Source of the DNA: Sthenelais limicola
Taxonomy: Eukaryota; Annelida; Polychaeta; Phyllodocida; Sigalionidae
DNA length: 64,000 bases
Reading direction: 5' to 3'
Assembly (NCBI GenBank): GCA_942159475.1
Contig: OW804098.1
Span: 6,052,383 to 6,116,382 of the forward strand
The translations under genes were made by a program, and so were the position numbers. Under the pieces are notes generated by a model, which did not search any database, had not been told where the DNA came from, and saw only the letters and a program-made list of their open reading frames with translations. Below are positions 33,322-42,768 of the stretch, one piece after another. The number at the start of each line of letters is the position of its first letter. Position 1 is the first letter of the stretch.

Positions 33322-33453
33322 ATCAAATATTATGTGTAATGGGTTTGAAGGATTGAAGAAGAAGGAAGTTATGAGGTATTGTGGGAGCTAAGTACCAACG
33401 CCCGACACGAGGGGGAGACACCAATGCCTCAGAATGATAAATCATTCTAGCAA
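33322..33453 (-). repeat. Ngaro split repeat A1 (5' end)
   Basis: 132 bp matching A2. Its inner edge is 33 bp upstream of the gag ATG, so transcription would have to start within or beyond it. Confidence 0.9.
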
Positions 33454-36109
33454 AATGTGCTCTAGCTACCGAATATCGTCGCGCTAAATGTTACACCTGT
33501 GTACCTGGTACATTTTCGCGCATAATCACCCTAGGTGTGGTAATTGGTTGGCTTATTGTTATTATCCCCTCACGCTGTAGAAAGTGAGGGGAGGGTAATT
33601 TAAGTTGTAATGTTCACACAGATGTACATTCATCCATGAAAGTTGTCACAAATATACCCCATATCCCGGAATGACAGGACAACACGGTTTATTAATTCTC
33701 CTATACAATCCCTAAATTTACCCCAAATCGTAGTTTCTGTCATATAAAGTGTAGTTGACATCTCTGTATGATGTGATATGATTCAACAGTTCATCTTACA
33801 AACAAATTACCGCTGACATGTGCTGTATTTCAGTTCAGTAAAATATTTAAAATTCTTAAAGTGGAGAGGTCCTGATCTGAGAGAATGAGAGGTAGCACCT
33901 TCTATCGAGGGAAAATGATGGTTATGGCATGCGCGATCCTTGGAAATAAATAAATATTTATTTTAAAATATTCTGGTTATTTTGTTTTCATAAAAATGTG
34001 GCTAAATATTTTTGTGTAGGTAAATGTGTGTACTGTGATAGACATGCACAGTGGCACATGCAAATCTTCTATTCCTGGTAACTGACATTCCCCCCACCCT
34101 CGCACTCCCATTTCGCGACGCAACGTAGGCCTCAATTACGGCCGCATATATTTGGGGCCACAAGTTTGATAGGGGAGGGTTGGGAAGGCCAAGCCTGGGA
34201 GGGAGGATTATTATCGTGGAGGACGCTATTAGGCTAAATTCGGCCGGTTACTGGAGGTTACTAACTCTATTTTGTACCAAATCTCAAGATATCTATCTAC
34301 TCCGAAGCTCATTCAGAATTTCTATAGAGTATTTTCTTCATAGCAACTGAAAATGCTAGTTTATCTTGTACCTGTCTAATGTTAAGGGTCATTAAACATA
34401 TTTTGATTCTAGCAAGAGTACCCCTTCTTTCCTTCCTCCACTGGTGTAGGCTAGAGATGTTGGCATGATATGATTCGAAGGCTTTTGTATTGGAAGTAGG
34501 TGTGTGGAGAAATATGCTGTGACTATTTTCCGTTTTTTACCAAGCGCTGCATAGATTATGAAACGCGGGCCAGGATATATCTGACTCTCTCATCATTTGC
34601 TACATTATTCAATACCTCCCAGTATGTGATTTCTTGCTCATTCTGAAACAAGGGAAGGGATGTGTAGGCCTATTCCGACCTGATTCTGTTTTGATATAGG
34701 CCTATAAAAATGAATGAAATTGGAAATATACTTCATATTCAACATATACCCACTGATAATGGTCATTCTCCCCAAGAATATTTTCTTGGAAGGGCATCCA
34801 TATTTGGCTAACTCATATTACTGGCATCCTGGATGGCAACAGGAGCTATGCATTTTTATCATAGTTTTCTAGTTGCTATGGTAACAGTATTGTACCTTAG
34901 CAACTTTAAGTCAGCGAATCTCTTACTAATGATGCTTTGGCAATTTCCTAGAATCAAATTATCAAGATAGATCAATAAATTACCTACTGAGGGGTGAATA
35001 TTTTTTAGGGGAAATGGCATTTTGTGGGCCTTTTCTGGGTTTGACCTTGATAAATGTGACCTTGACCTTGATCAAAGGTCAAATGTCATAATAATTTGAA
35101 TGCGCAATTTGGATGTCAATATTTTCCCAAAATATCAAAATATTCACACTTCTCATCTCTGACTGAGGTTCATTTAAGTAATTTTACCTAAGAATTTCCA
35201 TTTTTTCCTTCTGTTGCCATTACATGGAAACCATGGAATAAACAAAATGCCAGAATGCCAACAATGGTTTTCTTATAGGCCAGTATGAATGCTATATGGT
35301 GGTATGTGTTGTCAAGCTCTAACCAAAATGTTTAGCAATCCCCCCATTTTGGGCCTTGTGCTCCCTGACTACTAGTAATAACAAATAATTACCACACGAT
35401 AATTCACTGATGTAACATGGGAGACCACAAAGCCCCATGCTCCCACTGGGGTGATGAAATATCGCGGAAATGGAGCATATAGGGGATAGGCCTAGACTAG
35501 AGCACGTACCTCAGGTGACAATTTAAGAGGTATCAGACTAGGGAGTGCGTTGTTTGTTTGCCCTTGAGCCTCACCGGCCCTCTGTGTCACTAAAAGCCGT
35601 GAAAGCTCCTAGGGGGCCGTGCGGTCTCCCGGTCGGCAGGTGTAGGAAATAAACCTGATTCATCGCAGCTGTTTAGCAGAGGTTAGAAACAAGGTATTGG
35701 TCGTTTCGGTGGCATTTAGCTGAACCATTGGAAACCATATCACTGGGTCCACACAAGAACATTTTACATGCGAATAAATAAGGAATAGACACAATGAAAA
35801 TAGAAACCTAAATACACTGTGTTTGCTGTTACAACTGAGCTTATGAGAGGCCTTTTAGGTAGAAATAAAGTCATATTATTTCTCCAAGAGCCTCTTAAGG
35901 AAATAAGGATGTATAATTCTGGTTCACCAGCCTGAGGAACCGAACATGAACAATCAAATTAATTAATTCAAGTTCATTTAAGTATTAACACTTGTCAATG
36001 CTCCATTTCTCTCATCCGCACTCATTTAGAATGAATGGTAATAATGAGTAATAACGCCGCATCAAAAAAATTGCATATTCCAACGTTTTAAACCAAAAAT
36101 GGTCACTAC
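33454..36109. other. Right body of the 13-kb insert, no gene supported
   Basis: AT-rich. A short CCCCTCAC / GTGAGGGG hairpin lies at about 33565-33592. CCTTGACCTTGA direct repeats are at 35040-35070. No open frame of note. Confidence 0.5.
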
Positions 36110-36460
36110 ATTATTGCAATAGATATGCAATGGCCATTGCGCAATGGTAGCGCAATAAAAATACACTGGTATTGCAGTCAGAATTCTTGTATAAAATTTG
36201 TTTTCAAGAATTTAATGGGAAAAGATCCTTTAGCGATCTAAATAATGAATGTAACTTGATGATTGTTGTAGAATGTAATATAGCAAAGGAATAAGATACT
36301 GCAATGCCAGTGCAATAGAATTACACTCCTATTGCACTCAACTAGAGACTTGACTGCAATAGGAGTGTAATTCTATTGCACTGGCATTGCATTGCACTCC
36401 ATTGCACTCGTATTGCAGTCGCCATTGCACTCCATTGCACTCCATTGCACTCAGTGCCCA
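36110..36460 (-). repeat. Right terminal and subterminal repeats of the 13-kb insert
   Basis: Dense CATTGCACTC and GCAATG words fill the end, including four CCATTGCACT units at 36400-36451. The terminal TGCCCA lies beside TA. Confidence 0.8.
36301..36390. repeat. 36-bp perfect inverted repeat
   Basis: Arms 36301-36336 and 36355-36390 are exact complements (GCAATGCCAGTGCAATAGAA... against its reverse) around an 18-nt loop. It sits inside the right subterminal region. Confidence 0.9.
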
Positions 36461-36462
36461 TA

Positions 36463-37085
36463 GGGAATGTTTCAACATTTCCCTTTTCGATCACAATTCA
36501 CCTCCAAAACACTCATTGTATCTAGTCGTAGGATGTACTCCAATGTCAACACTAATTTTCTCTCCTATTTCACAATAATGTTCGTTCAATTTATTAATCA
36601 TATCCTGGCCATAGGTCATCTTATCATCAACCATGATATTTGTGATTTTGTTAACAACATCTGCATCTACTTCTTTTATTACTTTCCAGAATTTTGTAGA
36701 ATCTTTTCTATGTACAAACAGCAAATTCTTATAATAATTAGATTTGGCCATTTTTGTCCTATTATTACATAGACTCTTCGCTGCTTTAGCAGCTCTTATA
36801 TCATTATTGTTCTTTGTCCTATTAGCAATCTTATATAAACGTTCTCTATTCTTGTTCAGATCAGTTAGCTCCACCGTATACCAGATCAGCTTCACCCGTT
36901 GTTCTTTAAATTGCTTATATGGTGCTATTTCATCAGCAATTCTTAGGATATGACCATAAATTATATCCCACCCCTTATTTGGGTCAGTAGTTGTGTACTA
37001 ATCCGCCCAATCAATTTGTCTAATCTTCTCTTCCAATATCTCGCTGGAATAATTCTTAAAACACCTTCCCTGAATAACTATCTTG
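36463..37085 (-). pseudogene. LINE-B endonuclease-RT linker, 5' half of the split element
   Basis: On the minus strand, blocks such as DPNKGWDIIYGHILRIADEI, WYTVELTDLNKNR and FWKVIKEVDAD are typical of the helical stretch between endonuclease and RT in CR1/L2-like LINEs. There is a frameshift near 37000 and a TGA shortly before the insert. The endonuclease itself is missing: the element is 5'-truncated at about 37085, where LINE-C sequence begins. It joins the RT at 23199 in frame if the insert is ignored. Confidence 0.75.
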
Positions 37086-37222
37086 GGGTTAAGTATTGAT
37101 TTTTTCTTTAAATTCGATTGGCAAGATCATTGTTTTATAAAGCAATAATAGAGTGTTTTGAGTACATACTCTGTATAGCTTTGATAAAGCTTTCACCCTA
37201 GTTCTAACAATTCCTGATTTTT

Positions 37223-38464
37223 TTACCATAAACTTTGTCTGTCTAATTCGACTCCTAAATATTTATAAGCATCAACATTTTCCAAAGTCTGTACCCCAAT
37301 AGAATATTCAACATCATTTTTTGGGTCATGTTTTGCCCTGATAGTAAGTGTTTTACACTTCTTAGTGTTTAAAGATATCGTATTCCGGGCACACCAGCCA
37401 ACAATATTGTTTAAATCTTCTTGTAAAGCATCTATTTTCGAAGAACCAAGCGATCTTTCTTTAAAAATAACAGTATCGTCCGCAAATAATTGGACATCGC
37501 ATTCCTTGACAACATCACATAGATCATTAATATAAATACTGAACATAAGAGGTCCTAAGGACATTCCCTGAGGGACTCCACATGTCACTGGTTTCAGGGA
37601 GGAGGAATTTCCATCTAGTATCACTCTTTGAAATCTTCCTGAGAGGTAATTCTCAAACCATCTAAACGATTTATCTTCAATCCCATAATTTTTCAATTTG
37701 TTTAATAATAATTTATGATTAACCGTGTCGAAAGCTTTTTTAAAGTCCAAAAATATCAAATCTGTTGCTTTTTTAGTATTTAAGTTATTATAAATTTTTC
37801 CCAATAATTTGTCATGAGCATCTACTATAGATTTCCCCTTCCTGAAACCAAATTGATTGTCCACTATTAAATCATTTGACTCAAAATAATGCGATAACTG
37901 ACTCTGAATGCAACTTTCCAAAATTTTTGCGGGCAACTTAATACATGAAATGGGCCTATAATTGCCCGGTAATTTCTTATCGCCCTCTTTAAATAAAGGG
38001 GTTACATTGGCATCTTTAAAATCAACTGGTATCTCCTGTGTTTCAATAGATAAGTTATATAAGAAAGCAAATTGATTGCTCAAAGCCACCATACAGGGTT
38101 TCAATATTCGTGTAGGCATAAGGTCGATGCCTGACGCTTTAGAATTCCCAACCTGCCAAAGAGCTGCCTCAACATTACCTTTATGTATCATACTAATTTC
38201 AAATTTACTCCTAGTGGGTGAATTATCCCTATTTAAATTTGTTATGTCATTTTCTTTATCTTCAAGAGGTGGTATTTTCTCGGCCAACGAGGGTCCAATA
38301 CCAACAAAGAACTCGTTTATCTCTTCGGCCGCCTCGACCCCTTTCAGATTATCTCCTTTTTCATTAACAATAATGGTTTCAACACTACTACCTTTCCCTT
38401 TGTCAGGCGACATCAGAGGTTTTAGCGCCTCCCATATTTTATGAGGGTCATCTTTATTTTCTTT
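37223..38464 (-). pseudogene. LINE-C reverse transcriptase
   Basis: A long open frame with all RT blocks: SGIDLMPTRIL, NYRPISCIKLPAKILE, FGFRKGKSIVDA, FLDFKKAFDTVNHKLL, GVPQGMSLGPLMFSIYIND and the catalytic FADDTV motif. A stop at 37223 follows YKYLGVELD; the thumb continues in another frame (KSGIVRTRVKALSKLY) until truncation near 37090. Upstream it begins at the R1 insertion (38464), so the 38413 Met is internal. Confidence 0.85.
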
Positions 38465-38519
38465 TAGAATCGATCTGATGAGATTCTGGGAGGTTTTTTT
38501 TCTCTATAGGTTCCCTCAA

Positions 38520-38665
38520 ACCACTTCCGTCCCCATAGATCAGTCCCTATAGATCAGTATCCAGCCTATAGATCAGTCCCTATAGATCAGTATCAAGCCT
38601 ATAGATCAGTATCAAGACTTCCGTCTGCATAGATCAAGACTTCCGTCTGCATAGATCAACCCAAC
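38520..38665 (+). repeat. Minisatellite, CTATAGATCAGT(AT)C-type unit
   Basis: About seven copies of ATAGATCA in 18-30-bp units: first CCTATAGATCAGT forms, then two copies of a CAAGACTTCCGTCTGCATAG variant. Confidence 0.85.
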
Positions 38666-38699
38666 CTTGTCAAGTATAGAATGAAAAAAAAAAGCTAAA

Positions 38700-38775
38700 G
38701 GACCTGACGAGGCTCGAACCCTCAACGTTCTCTCAGAAGTCAAGCAGTCTAACCACTACCCTATGTAGCTGGTGG
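38700..38775 (-). other. tRNA-like module (SINE head) inside R1
   Basis: On the minus strand, TAGGGTAGTGG resembles a Pol III A box and GGTTCGAGCC a B box, 30-40 bp apart, with a plausible T arm. The acceptor ends do not pair, so it is not a functional tRNA gene. It is probably a captured tRNA-derived promoter. Confidence 0.5.
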
Positions 38776-39610
38776 AGATATTGCGGCTGAATTTTGCTTC
38801 AAATCTCTTCCGGTCTACGTAACGTAAGCACACGTATGGCTTTTACTTATTACTTGATTTCCATAGAGGAAAACTTCGCTATCGGGCTCAAACCATATTT
38901 AAAACATATCTACCGATTCAAATCTTTTATTTATTTATTTTTTAAGTCCCTAGACACATGGACACGGCAGTTTGTTGACGTGCGGGTCACTTTCGAATGA
39001 AATCCTCCGTGCACTATATAGGCCACCGTACACAATGCAACGCCAAGTGAATGTGCACATGAGTGGCTATGCCGAAGGGTCTCCACATCTCTTCCGGTCG
39101 CACGTATAGCTTCTGAACTCGCCATTCATTTATTGCTTGATTCCCGTCGACTAAATCTTCGCTATCGGGCTCAAACACTATTTAAATCATTTCTACCGAT
39201 TCAAATCTTTTATTTATTTCTTTTTTAAGTCCCTAGACACACGCAACACGGCATTCGAGAACCGGAAGTGTCCGATGCTTGCCGCGTTAGTCGGAAACTG
39301 CATGATACCACGACGGCTGGCGGAGTGAAGTGGGCGGGGCTTAGCGGAGAAACAGCCAATCAGAGGTGGGTATTTGCTAATGTTTACGTTCAGCCAGCCG
39401 GCGTGTTTTGACAAGGTTCCTCTGCTTGCTATCCAAAGCATCGTTTTCAGTAAAATAGGAAAATCACTTCCGGTCTCATAGAAAGGCTGACGACTCGCAT
39501 GGCTTTGCATGATATTTTGGATGTTTTTGGATGTTTTTGGACGGAATAAAGAAGGTTTGTCTATCGTTTTTGCTCTAACATTAAGGGAATCTCATCAATT
39601 CTCTTCTAAA

Positions 39611-39733
39611 AGCAATAATTTTCTCGGATTTTTCTGGTCGCGGTCTCTATAGCGTCAGGGAATTCGCGGGCTTTGCCCGCGAACTCCCTGACGCTATAGA
39701 GACCGCGACCAGAAAAAACCTCGAAAATTATTC
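39611..39733. repeat. ~120-bp hairpin ending R1
   Basis: From AATAATTTTC on the left to GAAAATTATT on the right the sequence pairs with itself around CGGGCTTTGCCCG, with one or two mismatches in the outer third. This is the intact version of 632-699. Confidence 0.9.
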
Positions 39734-40130
39734 CTTAAGTAAGTAATTTGTTAAGTAGCTATCTTTGGCTTTTTGAATTTCATTATTAACTCTGCATCTT
39801 AACTCCCTAGCCTTTTTCCAATCTTCACCCTTATTAGAACTTTTCACTTTTCGATACGCTTTATCCCTATCTTTACTTAAATTGATTATACCTTTATTAT
39901 ACCACTCCGGTAAAACCCTGACCCTTCTGAACGTTTTAATAGGACACATCCTGTCAACAAATTTCGTTATAATATCGTAGATAGTTTTCCATGCTATATT
40001 TACGTCCCTAGTTTGATAAAGTTCCATCCAATCCTGGTTTTTGAGAATCTCTTTTAGAATGGGAACATCTAAATGCTTAGTATTCCGCGCAGAGAATGTC
40101 TCAACTTTATACTTATTCCTCTCTTTCTTT
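39728..40130 (-). pseudogene. LINE-C linker between endonuclease and RT
   Basis: It begins KKERNKYKVETFSARNTKH next to the LINE-D junction and runs through ILKEILKNQDWMELYQ and MCPIKTFRRVRVLPEW to YLLKE, where R1 interrupts. The blocks line up one to one with LINE-A at 19430-19050. Confidence 0.85.
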
Positions 40131-40621
40131 AGGGGGCTGAAACATCCAACCCCCAAAACAGACCAAATCAAACATTCGATAATAAATAGAATACCATACT
40201 CATGGAATAAGCTACCTACTGAAGCCCACCGATTGATATACAAGAAAGCCTTTAAAGCCTTAGCGAGATCAAACTTTATCTGGAATGATGCCTTCTTTAC
40301 GTATGTTATCTAAGCCTGAGTGATGTAATCATCTGATCATCTAATTTGCCATTTGCCATTGTCAGGATACAAAAGACTCATTACTTCGACAACCATATTG
40401 AACCATATTCAAACAAATTGTTTTCTTATAAAACATTTTTCACAAAAATTGTAGGAACTCGACCTGAGTCAACGGCCAAGGCGAGGATGTCTCCCTACAT
40501 AAATCAAATATTAATTTAAGCGAAGAGAAAGGATTAGAACACCTCCCATATGGCCGGAGATATTCTTTCTATAGCGTTTGACAACGAAAATAAAAATGTT
40601 TTTCTATTCTTTTCTATTCTA
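40131..40621 (+). mobile_element. LINE-D, 5'-truncated insertion with 7-bp target duplication
   Basis: TTTCTTT occurs at 40124-40130 and again at 40622-40628, directly flanking the insert. The left part encodes the last ~60 residues of a LINE ORF2 on the plus strand (IPYSWNKLPTEAHRL, FKALARSNFIW, stop at 40313). A 3' UTR follows and ends in TTTTCTATTC repeats. LINE-C reads through in frame when the insert and one duplication are ignored. Confidence 0.85.
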
Positions 40622-40628
40622 TTTCTTT

Positions 40629-41317
40629 ATTTGCATAAAGATTGGGAGATGATCGCTAATATTGACATTTATGGTCCCCGACTTATCAACATTTTTACAG
40701 TTGGTATAGATATGATCTATAGTCGAAGCCGATTTTGCACTCACCCTGGTATGGACTTGTATGATTTGTTGAAGAGAATATCTATTTAATATGTTCCTCA
40801 AATTTCCAGCCCCTTGCGACATCCCCTCCTCAATATTTTTAGCTTCATAGTTGAAGTGCCCCATGATAACTATTTCTTTGGATGTGTCTATCTCGTTCAG
40901 TACTGAGTCCAGTATCTCCAGCGCTTTTACCAAGGAGCCTTGCGGGGGTCGGTATACATTAAATACTATCTTGTTTTTCATGTATTTTTTTGCGATTTCA
41001 AATATTTGGATTTCTATATCAGCATGTGACTGACACAAATTTTGATATTTATCTGAAATAATTTCTAAAGATGAATGAACATAAGCTAACAGACCCCCTC
41101 CTCTCCTTTTCCTTCTCCTATCAGATCGGTATGTTCCGTAGCCCTGTACAGACAGGGCGTTGTCCCCTACCGTTTTATTTAACCAAGTTTCTTGTATGAC
41201 TAGTATTTGCGGAACAGATTCAATAATAAAATGACGAATTTCATCAATTTTCTGGCTCAAACTTCTCACATTCCACGAGACCATCTTTAAACCTTTTAGG
41301 TTTTTAAATGTGGTCAA
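40629..41317 (-). pseudogene. LINE-C AP endonuclease
   Basis: Motifs in order: MVSWNVRSL, VIQETWL, RRGGGLLAYV, FNVYRPPQG, VIMGHFNYE, SASTIDHIYTN and SDHLP. The usual GDFN metal-site block reads GHFN, so the catalytic Asp is lost. The frame upstream of Met 41284 is short and lacks ATG; a stop lies just before 41340. ORF1 was not found. Confidence 0.85.
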
Positions 41318-41922
41318 TTCATCCTGTCCCTTTTGTTTCGCCCATTACAAACAGATATAATATCAATGACATACATCCCCCCATACGCCCCAAATACCTT
41401 ACCATAGGTCTCAACTAACAACTTAACTATACAATCAACCCCTATCTCCATCATAATAGTAGGACCTCTCAATAAGTGTCTCATGTCATATAACATGATA
41501 TGTTAAAACAGTGACATATGATTATCCGAGTATACATGGAAGGAAGGACTCCCACTTGAATAATAAAGAACTTCTCTGTTACCGCTGCTTTACACCATTC
41601 ACAGCAATTACCAATCCGGAACATTAATTGACCCATTTGCAGTTGTAACAATATAATAATTTCTGCTTTCATAACATGACGTCTAAGATATTACATTATA
41701 TTAATACAATCGCAGACTTAGAACTCTAAAAAAGGTACTATATAGCAGTACTTACAGGGTATCAGTCGCGTATTTCACCGGATTACTCTCCCATTCCCTA
41801 TATCATCTTGGTGTCTTCGGTGAGAGAAAGGGGGAACCATAAGGATATCGGGCTCATGAAAGCTCCTGGCTCAGAATGGCTTCTCTCCCTCACTGAACAC
41901 TCCAATCACACTCTATTTTTTT
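41318..41922. other. Non-coding, between LINE-C and copy 2
   Basis: No gene recognised; part may be LINE-C 5' sequence. It ends in CTATTTTTTT next to the 41923 junction, which reads as an A7 run on the minus strand. Confidence 0.5.
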
Positions 41923-41980
41923 GTGGCAATTTTGTACCTTTAAAATGCCTATGTAATTATCACAAATTTGTGTTAACCTT

Positions 41981-42703
41981 CTATATCTTCCCATATGCCC
42001 TGATTATCTGTCTTACTACCCCTTCCCTTAATGTTTCTGTCAGATGACAGCCGTCTTCATCCAATTTAAAGTACTCATTGGTATATGTGGGTTGTTTCGT
42101 CATGAGATGGAACCTTCCCGATCTTCTCATGTGGATTAGCTGACTCAGGTATATAGTTGGCACATGGTGGTATTTGTTGTTCTCTTTTACGGCATTGTTG
42201 TATGCTATCATCAGTTTATTTAAAATGCCCTGATCCTCTTCAATTGATACCATCTTGCTTGACGTAAGAATTTTCTGTAGAGCTGTAGATTTGGTAGAAT
42301 TATACAAGTTGTACTTTACCAGGTCGACCCCGAAGGTGGTACCAAATATTACTATCGGTGGGGCTTGGTTGTGCGGTGATATCTGTTGGATTCGTTGTCT
42401 CGCCCTTTCCAGACATTCATACGTGTCCGAGGCTAACAACGTACTACAGTTATATTGCAGGCCTACCTCCTTAGTGGCCGGGTCCCTGTAAGTTATGTTG
42501 CAAATGCCGGCTGTAATACACAACACCCTCGGTTGTTCAATCATTAGACGGTGAGATGCCCTTTCTATAAGATCTGTTGTGCCTGCACCTCGACCAACAA
42601 ACACAGATGAGTCGATCTCTGGAGCCCTTGCTCTGAGTATAGGACCGAGCCCCGTCGCTCGTGAATCTCCAAGAACCATAAGATCAGTTCTATTTAAAGC
42701 CAT
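41981..42703 (-). CDS. SGNH/GDSL-type hydrolase (copy 2, intact)
   Basis: 240 residues. The family is serine esterases, lipases and acyl-hydrolases with a flavodoxin-like fold. Visible catalytic blocks: LMVLGDSRATGL with nucleophile Ser 14; a Gly-rich block II (VGRGAGTTDL, about 35-44); block III TAGICN with Gly 66 and Asn 69; and DGCH with Asp 217 and His 220 near the C-terminus. There is no signal peptide or membrane segment, so a cytosolic role is likely. SGNH domains are known in ORF1 of CR1/L2-type LINEs and in some Ngaro elements. Here the domain is a separate protein 65 nt downstream of the NADAR gene, so the two are probably made from one transcript. ATG 42703 is the only in-frame ATG before the GDS block. 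Confidence 0.85.
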   Translation of the reverse strand: MALNRTDLMVLGDSRATGLGPILRARAPEIDSSVFVGRGAGTTDLIERASHRLMIEQPRVLCITAGICNITYRDPATKEVGLQYNCSTLLASDTYECLERARQRIQQISPHNQAPPIVIFGTTFGVDLVKYNLYNSTKSTALQKILTSSKMVSIEEDQGILNKLMIAYNNAVKENNKYHHVPTIYLSQLIHMRRSGRFHLMTKQPTYTNEYFKLDEDGCHLTETLREGVVRQIIRAYGKI

Positions 42704-42768
42704 TTTATAACATGTAGACAGATATCTGACTCGTCGGAAGATACAGTTAATCAATACTTAGATTGTCC

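Larger units (their letters stand above)
27870..33453 (-). mobile_element. Ngaro-like tyrosine-recombinase retrotransposon (DIRS order)
   Basis: Minus-strand order: repeat A1 (33453-33322), gag, RT with degenerate RNase H, tyrosine recombinase, repeat B1 (28500-28318), A2 (28317-28186), B2 (28052-27870). The A1-coding-B1-A2-B2 arrangement is the split direct repeat structure of Ngaro/PAT elements. Coding order and the lack of a methyltransferase point to Ngaro. All three main frames are open, the repeat pairs are nearly identical, and gag and RT are linked by a frameshift signal. It therefore looks young and possibly complete. It sits inside the 13-kb insert. Confidence 0.9.
23202..36460. mobile_element. 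13.26-kb TA-flanked insert with terminal inverted repeats, carrying a nested Ngaro element
   Basis: The left end reads TGGGCATTTGAGTGCAAT and the right end, on the other strand, TGGGCACTGAGTGCAAT. Both are bounded by TA (23200-23201 and 36461-36462). Both sides of the insert are parts of one LINE (LINE-B) in the same orientation and reading frame, which fixes the boundaries to the base. Without the Ngaro element (27870-33453) the host element would be about 7.7 kb. I find no transposase frame in it, so it appears non-autonomous or decayed. TA duplications suit Tc1/mariner, PIF-like or several minor DNA-transposon superfamilies; the superfamily is not determined. Confidence 0.75.
38468..39727 (+). 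mobile_element. R1 element, complete copy inserted in LINE-C
   Basis: About 1.26 kb between two LINE-C fragments. It contains, in order, a GATTCTGGGAGGT end motif, a 20-bp-unit minisatellite, a tRNA-like module, two partial copies of a ~290-bp block (38820-39000 and 39105-39260 share CTTCGCTATCGGGCTCAAAC), and the terminal hairpin. Sequence near 39585 (GAATCTCATCA...TTCTAAAAG) is the inverted match of the left end (CTTTTAGAA...TGATGAGATTC), so the element may have imperfect inverted ends before the hairpin. No coding capacity. Confidence 0.75.
37086..41317 (-). mobile_element. LINE-C, APE-type non-LTR retrotransposon, twice interrupted
   Basis: Pieces in order on the minus strand: endonuclease (41317-40629), linker (40130-39728), RT (38464-37223) and a frameshifted remnant to about 37090. 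A plus-strand LINE-D (40131-40621) and an R1 element (38468-39727) separate them. Joining the pieces gives a LINE-A-like ORF2. The 3' end is missing, cut where LINE-B begins. Confidence 0.85.

Noticed and set aside
38700..38775. Functional tRNA gene
   Set aside because: The acceptor stem does not pair and the anticodon arm is poor; annotated as a tRNA-like module only.
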